Shown here in pieces: positions 11,252 to 22,000 of a stretch of DNA of 64,000 nucleotides. Under the pieces are notes generated by a model. The model was not told the DNA's origin. It worked only from the letters and a program-made list of their open reading frames with translations, and made no database searches. Position 1 is the stretch's first letter; each line of letters opens with the position of its first letter. Source of the stretch: Dendrophyllia cribrosa (taxonomy: Eukaryota; Cnidaria; Anthozoa; Scleractinia; Dendrophylliidae); NCBI GenBank assembly GCA_024195265.1, contig JAJLRJ010000011.1:19794166-19858165 (forward strand), read 5' to 3'. The position numbers were made by a program, and so were the translations under genes.

Positions 11252-13602
11252 GTGGCTCAATCACAACATACCAATTCAAGTACCACAGAATCACTGCCAG
11301 ATAAGATAAGATTATTAGTTACCAATGAAGTTATGAAGTGCAGTAAAGTTAGAGCTGTTGTAAGATTTCATACACCCAACAAAAGAAAAGAACCTGAGAA
11401 GTTTTTTCATCATTTACTCATGCTATATTTTCCATGGAGAGATGAACTTGCAGACCTCATTGGCAGTGATCAAACATATGCATCAAAGTTCTATGAAAAT
11501 AATGTACAAGCTGTTGTTGATAGTAATAGAGCAAAGTTTGAAAAAAACGCTGATGCAGTGTCTGAAGCCCTTGAATTCCTTAGAAATAATGGACTTGGTA
11601 ACCTACGCTCATATGATTCTCTCAATGATCAAGAAAATTCAGACATGCAAAGTGATTTGGAAAGTGATGTGCTACTTGATGAATCATTTCATGAGCAATT
11701 ACCTGAACATCTTGCACACTCATTGTCTGCACAGTCTAATCAACCACCTGATGCAATTGTAGCTTTTTCACACCCTTCAGATATTTCAGATGACTTGCTT
11801 CGTGAATCCGTAAGATCTCTCAATATCAAGCAGCGCCATGCATTTAACGCTGTTTTGACATGGTGTAGAACTAAAATGATACAAAATAATAGCAAGCAAC
11901 CAAATGAAATGGAGCCATTATATCTGTTTGTCACTGGAGGTGGTGGCACAGGCAAAAGTCACTTAATAAGAACAATTTATCATACTGTAGTAAAAACATT
12001 TAGACATGGTCCATCAAATCCAGAAATGCCAACAGTCCTTATGATGGCACCAACTGGTGTTGCAGCTGTTAAGATAGATGCTACAACCATCCATACTGCC
12101 CTATCAATTCCTAAAGACACTGGAGATAATCTACCCGCATTGGGAGGCCAAAAGAGAACGCAGCTACGAATATCACTGGCTGAACACAAAGTTATAATTA
12201 TTGATGAGATATCTATGGTATCAAACACAATACTACTCAACATACACAAAAGACTAAAAGAAATCTTTGCCACAACAAACTCCAGACTATTTGCAGGAAT
12301 TAGTATCATTGCTGTTGGTGATTTGTATCAGCTGCCTCCAATACGCCAGAAACCTATTTTTGCAGATTACAGAAATGATGCTTACAACTTGTACCACCCT
12401 TGGCATTGTTTTAAAATGATTGAACTAAATGAAATAATGAGACAGAAGGGTGACTTTAAAGGGATGGTTTCACGGTTCGGCGCATGTGCACAGATTATAA
12501 TGCTTTATTCGCTTTCTTACCAATTTTATCGGTCAAAGACCACTCACATTTACTTCAATAATCACACACTAGTCCAAAAAAAGCGAAGGATGGCCAAAAT
12601 TTACAGAAAATTTCAACGAATAACACCGACAAAGTCAACACTGAATAAAACCTTTGACCTGAAAGATTTATTCTACGCTCTGGTGGCTTTCATGGAAAAC
12701 ATGGGTATGCATAATCATCCATTCAATCAGCTGACTGACCGCGACATTTTCACGAGCAAATTTCCCGCCGTAGTTATCTACTCGCTTCCGATTGGTCTAA
12801 ACAATGAAATTAAATGGGTTACGTGATAGCTTGCACATGCGCCGAACCGTGAAACCCTCCCTTTAAATTCACAGAACTTTTAAACTGATGCAGGACTGCT
12901 TCACACACTGAAGATGATATTAAATGCATTCAAGATAAATCAGTATCCTTATCGCAGGATAATAATCTAAGAAATGTCCTACATATATGGGCTGAAAATG
13001 ATCCTGTTAAGGAACACAACATGAAAATTTTGCAAGACATTCCAAAACCAGTACTGTTTGTGCTGAGATCTGTAGATCAATATCCAGTTCAAGTCACAAA
13101 GCAAGATATTGCTAAATTCCTTACAAAAGGACGCTCTGAAACAGGTGGTCTGGATTATGAAATACTTATGAAGGAAGATGCAAGAGTAATGCTTACCATA
13201 AATATTGATATCGAAGACAGACTTATTAATGGTCAAATGGGAACTACTATTACAATCGCTGTTGACCAAATCACCAACAAGCCATATAAGCTCTATGTGA
13301 AATTTGATGATGAGAGGGCTGGTAGAATGACCATAGATAAATCAGCAGACTCGTATGCCACACATAACAATGTAGTACCTATTGTACCAGTGTTAGCTAA
13401 AATAAAAATTAGGCCAGGTAAGCCCTCGTCCCCAGAAGTACAAAGAATACAGTTTCCTCTTACATTAGGATGGGCATGCACAGTCCACAAAGTTCAGGGA
13501 TTAACATTAGAAAACACTGTTGTCAGTTTTGACTTGTACAAACAAAGATCATTCAATTATGGACAAGCATATGTTGCACTGAGCCGAGCAACCTCCTTAT
13601 AA
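11252..13602 (+). pseudogene. PIF1-like helicase domain of the Helentron, split by an insertion
   Basis: Superfamily 1B helicase signatures are clear: Walker A GGGGTGKSH (residues 229-237 of the frame), APTGVAA, Walker B IIIDEISM and VGDLYQLPP. After the insertion come GWACTVHKVQGLTLE and AYVALSRATSL, the last motifs. The N-terminal acidic region (EALEFLRNN, LLDESF) is the linker from Rep. The coding sequence is interrupted at 12456-12866 by a TTAA-flanked element. The C-terminal half (13021-13602) ends in TAA 13600-13602, immediately followed in phase by the endonuclease. It would unwind DNA during rolling-circle transposition. Confidence 0.85.
12456..12866. mobile_element. TTAA-flanked MITE inserted in the helicase
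   Basis: Inverted termini of about 35 bp (AGGGATGGTTTCACGGTTCG at the left, complement at the right ending CCCTCCCT) are each bordered by TTAA (12456-12459 and 12863-12866). Removing the element and one TTAA joins the helicase sequence on both sides. A TTAA duplication is the signature of piggyBac-type insertion. No transposase is encoded. Confidence 0.75.
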
Positions 13603-13605
13603 GGT

Positions 13606-14385
13606 ATGCACATTCTTGGAAATATTCAAAGTAAATATATCAGAGCAGATCCTCGAGTACATAAGGAATACCAAAGGCTCAGAGACACATCTCTAAAAAG
13701 CATTGAGTCACATAAGCAGCTGGAAAACATGTTTGAAAATAATCCACCTGTAACTATCACCCTGCTAAATATCAGATCTCTTCCAAAGCACAGTATTGAT
13801 ATAAAACATGATGCAAGTATTTTCAATTCAGATGTTCTTTTACTCACAGAAACACAACTTAAACCAACTGACATAGATGATGACATCAGAAGTAAACTTC
13901 ATCCGTTTGAACTATATAGACAAGACAGTATTGACAAGTACTCAAGTTTAGCAGTATGTTTCAGAAACACAGTTAGCATAGTAGATCATGAGTACTTTTC
14001 TTCTCTGAATTCGCTTAAGTTTGTTGTTTTTAGCACCAACACTCTTAAGAGAAAAACACTTCTATTATTATATCGAAAGCACAGCACAAACATTCACCAA
14101 TATGTCGAGAACCTAAAACACATCCTTGATCACAATTCTGTTGATATGATTCTTGGTGATTTTAACATCAACTACCTAAATAACAATGGAATCAAGGTTT
14201 TAAAGGAATTGATGGACACGTTTAGATATACACAGATTGTTCAAAGTCCTACTTTTGTATCAGCTGGCAGTTTACTAGATCACATTTATGTCAACCCACA
14301 AATGTTCACTGTTCTTGATAATTCTGTTGTCAGTATATACTATTCTGATCACCAAGCCATTAAAGTATCTCTTATCTTCACATGA
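13606..14385 (+). pseudogene. C-terminal APE-like endonuclease domain of the Helentron
   Basis: About 259 codons lie in phase with the helicase, separated from it by one TAA. Motifs of the exonuclease-endonuclease-phosphatase fold used by non-LTR retrotransposons are visible: LLNIRSLPKH, LLLTETQL, ILGDFNINYL and the terminal YSDHQAI. Endonuclease fused C-terminal to the helicase defines Helentrons and distinguishes them from canonical Helitrons. The frame ends at TGA 14383-14385, followed by an AT-rich tail. Confidence 0.8.
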
Positions 14386-14571
14386 TATATTAATGTTAGG
14401 TATGAAGTATTTTAAATTTTATATAATATCTTGATTCTTACAATGGTCACTATTTGTATTTTAGTAGTTAGTTTTTATTGATATATATATTAATGGCTTT
14501 TATTTTTATTTTTTATTTACCATATACGTATTTTGAACAAGTTTTTAACTCATAGATGTTTGTGGATAAAA

Positions 14572-14596
14572 AAATGATTGATTGATTGATTGATTG
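14572..14596. repeat. (GATT)n short tandem repeat
   Basis: Four to five GATT/GATTGG units follow the endonuclease. Such ATTG-type tails are common at the 3' ends of CR1-like LINEs, so this may be the relic 3' end from which the endonuclease was acquired. Confidence 0.6.
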
Positions 14597-14699
14597 GTTG
14601 GATAATCATTTAATATTTGTTATGTGCAAAGCCAAAAAAGCACACTAAAAATTTACCGTATTTATGCACTCTACAAAACTGAAGGTTACTGGACCAAGC

Positions 14700-14925
14700 T
14701 ACGTTTATGTACGAGGTTAAGAATAACATCTGTTCCAAGTATATTGCTGACCTATTTCAGAGGTCTGAGACGAAGTATGTCTTGTGTAACAAAAAATTCA
14801 TAATCCCTAGATTCAATACAGTTACATATGGCAAGCACACCATAAGATATACTGGGCCTATTCAAGATATGGAATATTATACCCAAAGACATTAGAAGTT
14901 TACCAACATTGTATTAGCCACTGAT
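14700..14925 (+). pseudogene. Fragment of the C-terminus of a non-LTR reverse transcriptase
   Basis: SKYIADLFQ, RFNTVTYGKHTIRY and, one frame over, IWNIIPKDIRSLPTL are the typical last segment of CR1/L2-like LINE ORF2 proteins. A frameshift near 14865 splits it. No RT palm sequence precedes it. It sits 320 bp downstream of the Helentron endonuclease. Confidence 0.6.
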
Positions 14926-15570
14926 AACTGCTGCGACACTTGTATTTTATGAAGTTCTTAATGTAAGTTTTGTATTTTATCCTGTATATATTGTAAATAT
15001 TTTAAACAATTTTAACCAATTTCAGCATTTATTAGAATAGTTAGATTTTCTTATTTTTAATTTATTTTATAGTGTCCCCATTTAGTAATTTTATTACTGC
15101 TATTTCAGTATAGACACTAAAATAAATTACATTCATAAGCTTGACTTCGATATTTTAGCCACTGATAACTGCTGCGACACTTGTATTTTATGTAGTTCTT
15201 AATGTAAGTTTTATATTTTATCTTATATAAATTGTAAATATTTTAAACAATTTTAACCAATTTCAGCATTTAGTAGAATAGTTAGATTTTCTTATTTTTA
15301 ATTCATTTTATAGTGTCTCCATTTAGTAGTTTTATTACTGCTATTTCAGTATAGACACTTTACATTCGTAAGTTTGACTTCGATATTTTAGCCACTGATA
15401 ACTGCTGTGACACTTGTATTTTATGCAGTTCTTAATGTAAGTTTTATATTTTATCTTGTATATACACTGTATTGTAAATATTTTAAACAATTTTAACCAA
15501 TTTTAGCATTTATTAGAATAGTTAGATTTCCTTATTTTAAATTTATTTTATAGTGTTGCCATTTTATTAC
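14914..15570. repeat. Three tandem copies of a 233-241 bp AT-rich unit
   Basis: Units start at 14914, 15155 and 15388, each with TTAGCCACTGATAACTGCTG and carrying ATAGTGTC...AGTATAGACAC. The third is shortened at its end. The unit is non-coding and lies between the RT fragment and the double hairpin, possibly the 3' non-coding region of the Helentron. Confidence 0.8.
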
Positions 15571-15735
15571 TGCTACTGTATTCATTCATTTGTTCATTTC
15601 TATTAACACTTAAGCAGTCTGATTAAAAATATTTGACATCAAATATTTATAAAAAATTAGGAAAGTGTGCATAACGTATTGTACTTGTACTACAACTGTA
15701 GCAGTATGGTCTGAACTAACAATATTGTGAAAAAT

Positions 15736-15787
15736 GTGGGGTGTATAACCCCAAATAAGGGCTCCCCTTCAGGAGCCCTTGTGACTC
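15736..15787 (+). other. Two adjacent stem-loops, possible Helentron terminus
   Basis: GGGGT...ACCCC is followed at once by AAGGGCTCC-CCTTCA-GGAGCCCTT, a perfect 9-bp stem with a 6-base loop. Helitron-type elements carry such a hairpin close to an end, which makes this a candidate boundary. No CTRR-type end is obvious right after it, so the assignment is weak. Confidence 0.35.
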
Positions 15788-15789
15788 AT

Positions 15790-16960
15790 TGGGTTACAAA
15801 GCCTCCATGCTGCATATGAGGTGAGTAGATGTATGTCTTGTGACATAACTGGGAAAGCTGCTTATGATACAACTAGCGAGCTCTTTAACATATTTTTTAG
15901 GTATTATTTACCGGTAATTATGTTTATATTTATTAAAGTATAGTCTCCTATAATTTCTGTTTGCAGAATTGAGTGACAAAAATAGAAATCATCAAGAACA
16001 TGTACAACTCAGAAAAACAGCTTGAGGGAGTCATCAATTACAATCAACCTATCCACTTACAGTTGGTGTACCAAGTGTTGCCTGCATTATAACAAGCATC
16101 CACATTGTAGCGTCACAGAAATGGCAATAGTTGCAGAATAGTCAACAAAATCTTAAGTAAACAATACACTGTTCAAAGAATGGTCATCACTGACTTATCA
16201 TTATTATTTACTCTACATCATACACTCTCACAAGCTACATGTAATATCTACTGTCCAGCGTGTGGAAAGAAATGCAAGTACTCATTCTTCTTGGACATAT
16301 TCTACAGAAGCTACTTAATTCAAGATGTGGTACATTTATTTTGGCACTGATTTCCAGCTGTCTTGTGTGCTATAATATTTCATTTCAAAGAACGAACTAC
16401 AATGTATAATTATGTACTGCACAAACTGCAAAAATACAAAGCATGTCAAGAAAATGGTTACAAGTTTCTCTTCGAATATTCTGCATTACAAGCCTTGGTC
16501 ATTGTAGCCACATATTCGACGTAGCAACTTATTGGACATATTATACATAGTAAAGCTTTCTACATTAGCTACAGTACTTAATTCCAACAAGAGACAATCA
16601 AGATGTGTTGCATGTGTCACAAAAGAATACACACAGACAACCACAGTTGTGACACCAATATTGCTAGTTATCTTGTGTACTTTAATATTTCATCCCAAAG
16701 CACAAACTACTGCATAACCTGTATAAACACATTAACACAGTTTCAACCAAGGATAGTCTTCAAAATTAAGGAAATAACTCAACTACTATATTAAATTGAT
16801 TGCATTGGACTCCTTTCCTTTGTTTCTGTATTCAGCATGTAATATATTTTGTTCCAACAATCCATCAGTGTGTGGTTTCCTATGCAGCTGTTTTCAGGGT
16901 AATCATGCAAAAGGGGAAGGAAACATTGTGTGATGACCCTGGAAATGGCTGCGTGTGAGA
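15790..16960. other. Gene-less stretch
   Basis: I see no gene or recognisable repeat. The sequence is AT-rich with only short unconvincing open frames. Confidence 0.5.
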
Positions 16961-16962
16961 CC

Positions 16963-17130
16963 AATAGACCAATTCCGATATATTAAAATTCATACTTGGC
17001 TCCGAGGCTTAGGGGAATAAAACAAAAGAAATAAATTATTCATCCCTGAACCTCGATATGATTTCTTTTGTTTTATTCCCCTAAGCCTCGGAGCCAAGTA
17101 TGAATTTTAATATATCGGAATTGGTCTATT
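16963..17130. mobile_element. Fold-back element
   Basis: The arms 16963-17031 and 17062-17130 are nearly perfect inverted copies (AATAGACCAATTCCGATA at the outer ends) around a 30-base centre. It is non-coding, of MITE/fold-back type. Confidence 0.8.
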
Positions 17131-17548
17131 CTCATGACTAGTACACACAAGGGGACAAGCACAATTTGATATGATATGCCCAGCCAACCCCCCACGCCCT
17201 CCCCCTTCCATGAGAACCATGAATCACAGTGACTGGTTGCAAGGAAAATATAATTTTGTTTTGGTTCGTTTTCAATTGATTGCTTACAACCAAGTACACA
17301 CAAGGGGACAAGTCTAGTAATTATTTCAGATTACTAGTCTTTTTTAATTTCAACCGGTTTGAATAATTCATAAAATAAGTCACATTGGTCCCTTCAAGAA
17401 AATGGGTAGTTTACCTTGCAGGGCTTGGTACCCAAGACTACTCCAATTAGCGCTGCAGTTCAAATACTTTTTTTTTTAATTACACCATAAAACCTTCTTA
17501 CGCATGCGCATGAGTATAGGCTACTTGGAGCCTCTTGTTATAATGGAA

Positions 17549-17837
17549 GCGAGACCTTCTGTTAACCCGCACTCACAACAAAATAAACGGGATCTGCTGT
17601 TAACCCGTAAAATAAAAATTAGTGGGACTACAACCGTTAACCCACAACATGCAAGCGGGACTGTCTGTTAACCCGCACTCACAACAAAAAACGGGATCTC
17701 CTGTTAACCATTAGATTGAAAATGTGCGGGACAAACTGTTAACCCACAACATGCAAGTGGGACCGTGCGTTAACCCGCAAAATATAATACAAACCGGTGG
17801 GACTACAATATGCAAGCGGGAACGACTGTTAACCCGC
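17549..17837. repeat. Array of about eight self-complementary units (right array)
   Basis: Units of 18-24 bases share a GTTAA loop and paired ends: 17588-17607 CGGG/CCCG, 17622-17645 GTGGG/CCCAC, 17655-17676 GCGGG/CCCGC, 17757-17778 GTGGG/CCCGC (wobble), 17816-17837 GCGGG/CCCGC. Spacers often read ACAACATGCAA or ACTCACAACAAA. The stem second base pair changes from C-G to T-A between units while pairing is kept. Confidence 0.7.
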
Positions 17838-17866
17838 GCCAACAACATTATAAACAGGATTTTCTA

Positions 17867-18341
17867 GGGGTGGCGAATAGACCACTTTCATAATGGCGGC
17901 CGATTTATTTATTCTTTTGTATGTATGTTAATTAGCCTCACTGGCCTCGGTAACATGTGCAGAATTCAAAAGAATTTTTACTCTAAAATGAGGCCAGTGA
18001 GGCTAATTAACATACATATAAAAGAATAAATAAATCGGCCGCCATTATGAATGTGGTCTATGGTACCTTCAAAATCGTGGGTCTCGGAAAATTTTGGTCC
18101 GGTCTCGAAATCTCGGCAGTTTTTGTCTCGTTTGGCTGGTGCTTTTTCTGTCTCGGAGTCTCGGATACTTTTGTCAAGCATTCTCGTTCTTCATCCTTGT
18201 TTGTTGTTTGACAGGTGATTCGGATATTTTTGGCACTGAGTCTCGGGCTCGGGTTTTATAACGTAGCTGCGTCGCGGTCTCGGATTTTGAAACAAGGGTC
18301 TCGGCGTCTCGGTGAGTCTCGGATTTACCAATCGCCACCCC
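17867..18341. mobile_element. Nested elements: GGGGTGGCGA-ended unit holding a fold-back and a TCTCGG-rich tract
   Basis: GGGGTGGCGA at 17867-17876 is mirrored by TCGCCACCCC at 18332-18341. Inside, 17879-17948 and 17990-18060 form a long inverted repeat (GACCACTTTCATAATGGCGG). From 18080 to 18325 the hexamer TCTCGG occurs about nine times. No open frame is convincing. Confidence 0.6.
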
Positions 18342-18686
18342 TTCTTCTGTTAACCCGTACAGTAAAAAACAAAATTTTGGGGGGTTGAAACAGTTAACCT
18401 AGAACATGCAAGCGGGACTGTAAAAGCTGTTAACCCTAGTAAACGAAACAGGATCTGTAAAGCCGTGAAAACATATAAGCTAGTGGCAATGGTAGGACTA
18501 AAACCACGGGCGCGAACATGGAAAACAAAAAAATCGGCGAGGGAAAACAAAATTAGTATGCGAACAAATGAAAAGAAAAATGAAATAAACCAGAGACCAC
18601 GGAGCACGCAAAAATTACAAACTACTGATGAATAGGGAATGTGAAACATGTGAATAGAAAAATAGCACGTCAAACGAGCACGAATG

Positions 18687-18919
18687 GTCCTTTTTACAGT
18701 TGTGTGCTTGGTGACCTTGCCCTTGAGTGGAAGCGAGGCTGGAGGTGACCTTGCTTTGATACAAACCTTTCTGCCTTTCATATGTTAATAATGCTTTTCT
18801 CATGCTAACTAGCTAAATTTACATCTGAAAAGCTCTAAGGTCTGTATCAAAGCAAGGTCACCTCCAGCCTCGCTTCCACTCAAAGGCAAGGTCACCAAGC
18901 ACACAACTGTAAAAAGGAC
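18687..18919. mobile_element. Fold-back element
   Basis: The arms of about 80 bp (18687-18768 and 18839-18919) are complementary, with GTCCTTTTTACAGTTGTGTG at the outer end. A decayed relative of one arm lies near 19968-20025. Confidence 0.75.
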
Positions 18920-19673
18920 TATTGAAAGCAAAACCGACGGGATAGAAAAAACCGTGTGAACCAGAAACGTAAACGGGAGAAAGTAACGTTATAAGTACCA
19001 CAAGTTGCTCAGCTGGTAGAAGGTTGCGGAGCGGCATGTTAAACTGCGGCTGGGGCAGCACTCGGCACAACCGCTAGGGCACTATTTGGCACTGCATTAA
19101 CAGTAAGGGCAGCGTATCACTAAATGGCGCCCTAGTCTGTAAGGGGTCTCTGAACTTGACGGTCCAAAGCTTCGTCCATGGGTAAAACGAGCTACACCAG
19201 TTATGGCCAGACAGGAACAGTAGCCTTCACCAGGACACGAGTGTGCGAGAAGAGAGAGCGAGCATAGAGTGGAATCTCGGGTCTTACTTCGTGTACCGCA
19301 CAGATGACTTAAAACAATAGGAAACATTGTTTTCGGTCATTGTTTTTGGGTAAAAGAATTTTGATGAAGCATTGTTTCCTTTTGTTTTACGTCATTTGTG
19401 TCCTCTACACGAAGTAAGAGCCGGATTCTCCTTATATACGCTCCGATGAGACCGCTGACAAAAGACGCGTTTAACTAACTTGTATCTATATTAATCGGAT
19501 GCATCTGGCACTGTCAATTAGATGTAAATGATAAGAAAGCTATGTACTTGTCCCCCTTTAAGTACTATCCAAGAATTCAGCCTTCAACGAGACTTCAAAT
19601 TTTGCATTGTTTAGGACAGTTTTGAATTCTCTAAAGAGAAAAAGCGCGCGAAGCTGCCTGTCGCGGACACTTG

Positions 19674-19870
19674 GGGCGCTTTCCATTTGACCAAAACTTC
19701 CGGTTTGAAATTCCGAGTATTCCGTGTGGCGAATGAAACGATTTTACGGAATTTTAAGACAACCTCGCGAGGTTGTCCTAAAATTCCGGAATTTTATCCC
19801 GGGAAGTTTCCGTTCTATTCGCTTCCCAACCCGGCATTTTCGGAATTTTTGGTTGAATGGAAAGCCGCGC
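19674..19870. mobile_element. Fold-back element with GCGCTTTCCATT ends
   Basis: GGCGCTTTCCATTTGACCAA at the left is mirrored by TTGGTTGAATGGAAAGC at the right. The centre is a near-perfect palindrome, GACAACCTCGCGAGGTTGTC. It is non-coding. Confidence 0.7.
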
Positions 19871-20162
19871 TCCTGAAGTAAACTTGAACTTGATTAAGCT
19901 CCGCATAGAAACCGCGTCACATAACAATGGATAGTGTAATGGCCCCTGCAGCTTTGCTTAGTACCCTGGCCTTTGAGTGAAAGTGAGGCTGTAGTTGACT
20001 TTGTTTTGAAACAAACCATTTATATCACGCGGAACAAAAACTACTTTAGAGTTCCGAAAGTAGCGGGCCCCGTTACTTTCGGAATTAGCAGCCTAAGGGG
20101 CCGCAACTTTTGGGTAGCCGCTACTTTCGGGCACCTAAAATACGTGAGTAATTGAAGAATAT

Positions 20163-20164
20163 GC

Positions 20165-20207
<43 letters not shown>

Positions 20208-20227
20208 TAGAGGTCATGGCGTACGGG

Positions 20228-20261
<34 letters not shown>

Positions 20262-20308
20262 AGCCAAATATTTTCCCGTCCGGCCCGACCTAACTCAGTC
20301 AATAAGTA
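20163..20308. mobile_element. Fold-back element
   Basis: CTTATTGACTGAGT...GGGCCGGACGGGAAAATATT is mirrored by AATATTTTCCCGTCCGGCCC...ACTCAGTCAATAAG. A second hairpin with related CCGGACGG sequence lies at 20372-20421. Confidence 0.75.
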
Positions 20309-20371
20309 TTTTATAATATGACTAGAAAGTACAAGAATAGTCGTGCAGTGCGAGGTCGCTTGAACTCGAGC

Positions 20372-20421
20372 GGGGCCGGACGGCCTTTTTCGGACCGGTT
20401 CACGTCAACCCGTCCGGCCCC
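20372..20421. repeat. GC-rich hairpin
   Basis: GGGGCCGGACGG (20372-20383) pairs with CCGTCCGGCCCC (20410-20421). It is probably a short relic of the fold-back family just upstream. Confidence 0.6.
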
Positions 20422-20641
20422 CCTCACGTCACCTTGCGATTCTATTTTCTGTAGGATAGCTCAGCGGGGCCGTACGGTCATATTATAAAAAAAATAATAT
20501 AAACACAACCGCAAAATAAGCATAATGTCACTTTAATTCTCCCTTTCGCATTGATTCTTCGGCATTCCTCGGCATACTGAGCTATTCAATCTGCATGGAG
20601 ACGTCACTTAGTATAGTATTTTCGATTGGACCGTTTCTTTC

Positions 20642-20671
20642 GGGGGAGGGGGGGGGGGGGTAGGGGGGGGG
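20642..20671. repeat. G-tract
   Basis: A nearly uninterrupted run of about 28 G with single A and TA breaks. It could form a G-quadruplex on the plus strand and is also a likely place for sequencing error. Confidence 0.8.
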
Positions 20672-20684
20672 AAGACATGACTAT

Positions 20685-20865
20685 ATACAGCTATTTCAAT
20701 TAACGTTGTCGGATGAAAAAAGCTCAAAGCCAAGACGCAAGGTGGTATGGGATTTATATGCATAAATTCACCACAATTGCTATTAACAACTATCCACACT
20801 ACCTTGCGGTCTTGGCTTGTAGGCTTTGAGCTTTCATCCGACAACGTTAATTGAAATAGCTGTAT
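20685..20865. mobile_element. Fold-back element
   Basis: The arms ATACAGCTATTTCAATTAAC...GCCAAGAC and their complement (ending 20865) flank a centre of about 60 bases. It is non-coding. Confidence 0.75.
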
Positions 20866-21869
20866 TGGATCGCTTTAAGCCTTTAAGTCCCAATGTCAAC
20901 ATACAAATTCTCCGTACCAATCTCCTTACATCCCTTATACTACTAACTGGGAGAAGTTGTTTAAAGAACAAGGCAGTTCACAATTGGTGATCATTTCCTT
21001 AATTCTCATGATTTAAATGCCTAATTATGCATTGCTATTGCAATGAGAAATTTGATGGTGAACTGGCACTATTCAGACGTACTAGGGTTAATTTGAATAA
21101 AGTTTCACCTGCCTGCTTGTGTTTACTTTTTTTAAAACGAATCGCAGAAAGGAAATAGTTTTTAAACACTCATCTTTCTTTATGGTTTATATAACATTTA
21201 AAAAAGAAAACTGGCATTTTTTAAGAAGAAAAGAAAGCGCTGATCATAATATATTAAGCCTAAAGCGCTGGAATTATCTGCCAGTCAGTTCCGACTTCTA
21301 ATTTTCTATTTACGCCATCAATGTCAATTCTTTCCTTTTGAATTTGTTTCATTTACCCGCTAGTAGTTGGAACTAATTTTAGTTTAGAACCTGTCGACTA
21401 TTAGTATTTAAACGGTTAGGTAAACTTTCATAAATATGTAATTTGCTTTTAAGGGAACCACCAAACAGAATTGTGACACTCACCATAATTAAATGTTAAA
21501 TCGTGATCCAAAATATGTTTATAACCAGTACTCGATACTACTATTCAACACAATGTTTATTAATAGGCACCGGCTTATTCCTTATAATGGGGATTTTTAA
21601 CAGTTTTTCATTGTACCTTGCATAATGGGGTAAATTTGGCTGATATGCAAACATGGCACATATGGCAATTTAGAATATCGAATAATGAAGAAAAGATATT
21701 CCGAACTAGAAACTATCCGCTAAGCAGTACACGTCGGAATGAATGCCGAATATCTTAAAGTTGTACCCATCAAGCGAGAAAAGATCTTTTGGGTTGAAAA
21801 GGATTTAACACATATAGTCTTTGTTTTGATCATTGTCGCCCCGAGAAACAATGTCAAACGTATAAACAC

Positions 21870-22000
21870 TTTTAATAAATACCACGATGCATCATTTTCC
21901 GCTAATGACGTCAAACATATTCTTTTGAATTCTCTTGCAATTCAAAAGAATATGTTTGACGTCATTAGCGGAAAATGATGCATCGTGGTAATTATTAAAA
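21870..22000. mobile_element. Near-perfect palindromic fold-back
   Basis: About 60-bp arms (CCACGATGCATCATTTTCCG ... CAAAAGAATATG) meet at a very small loop near 21932. A perfect hairpin of this length is unstable in bacterial clones and points to recent formation. Confidence 0.8.

Larger units (their letters stand above)
6482..14392 (+). mobile_element. Helentron (Helitron2-type) rolling-circle transposon, decayed
   Basis: The order is a small basic frame, a tandem-repeat coding segment, a DUF6570-like domain, a Helitron Rep domain with an HLH (HUH) motif and Tyr pair, a PIF1-type helicase, and then an APE-like endonuclease. The Rep-helicase-endonuclease order is the published hallmark of Helentrons. 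The shared left boundary of the two units places the 5' end near 6482 (4153 in the other unit). The 3' end is not certain; a double hairpin at 15736-15787 is a candidate. The reading frame is broken by frameshifts near 9240 and in a T-run near 9670, by stops at 8943, 11225 and 13600, and by a TTAA-flanked insertion in the helicase. Confidence 0.85.

Noticed and set aside
17549..17837. CRISPR-like array of palindromic repeats
   Set aside because: Units vary in sequence and length, spacers are partly repeated, and no cas gene is present. A hairpin array is the better description.
20642..20671. G-tract as a telomere or quadruplex-based regulator
   Set aside because: It is an isolated homopolymer-like run inside gene-less DNA with no flanking gene start, and is prone to sequencing error.
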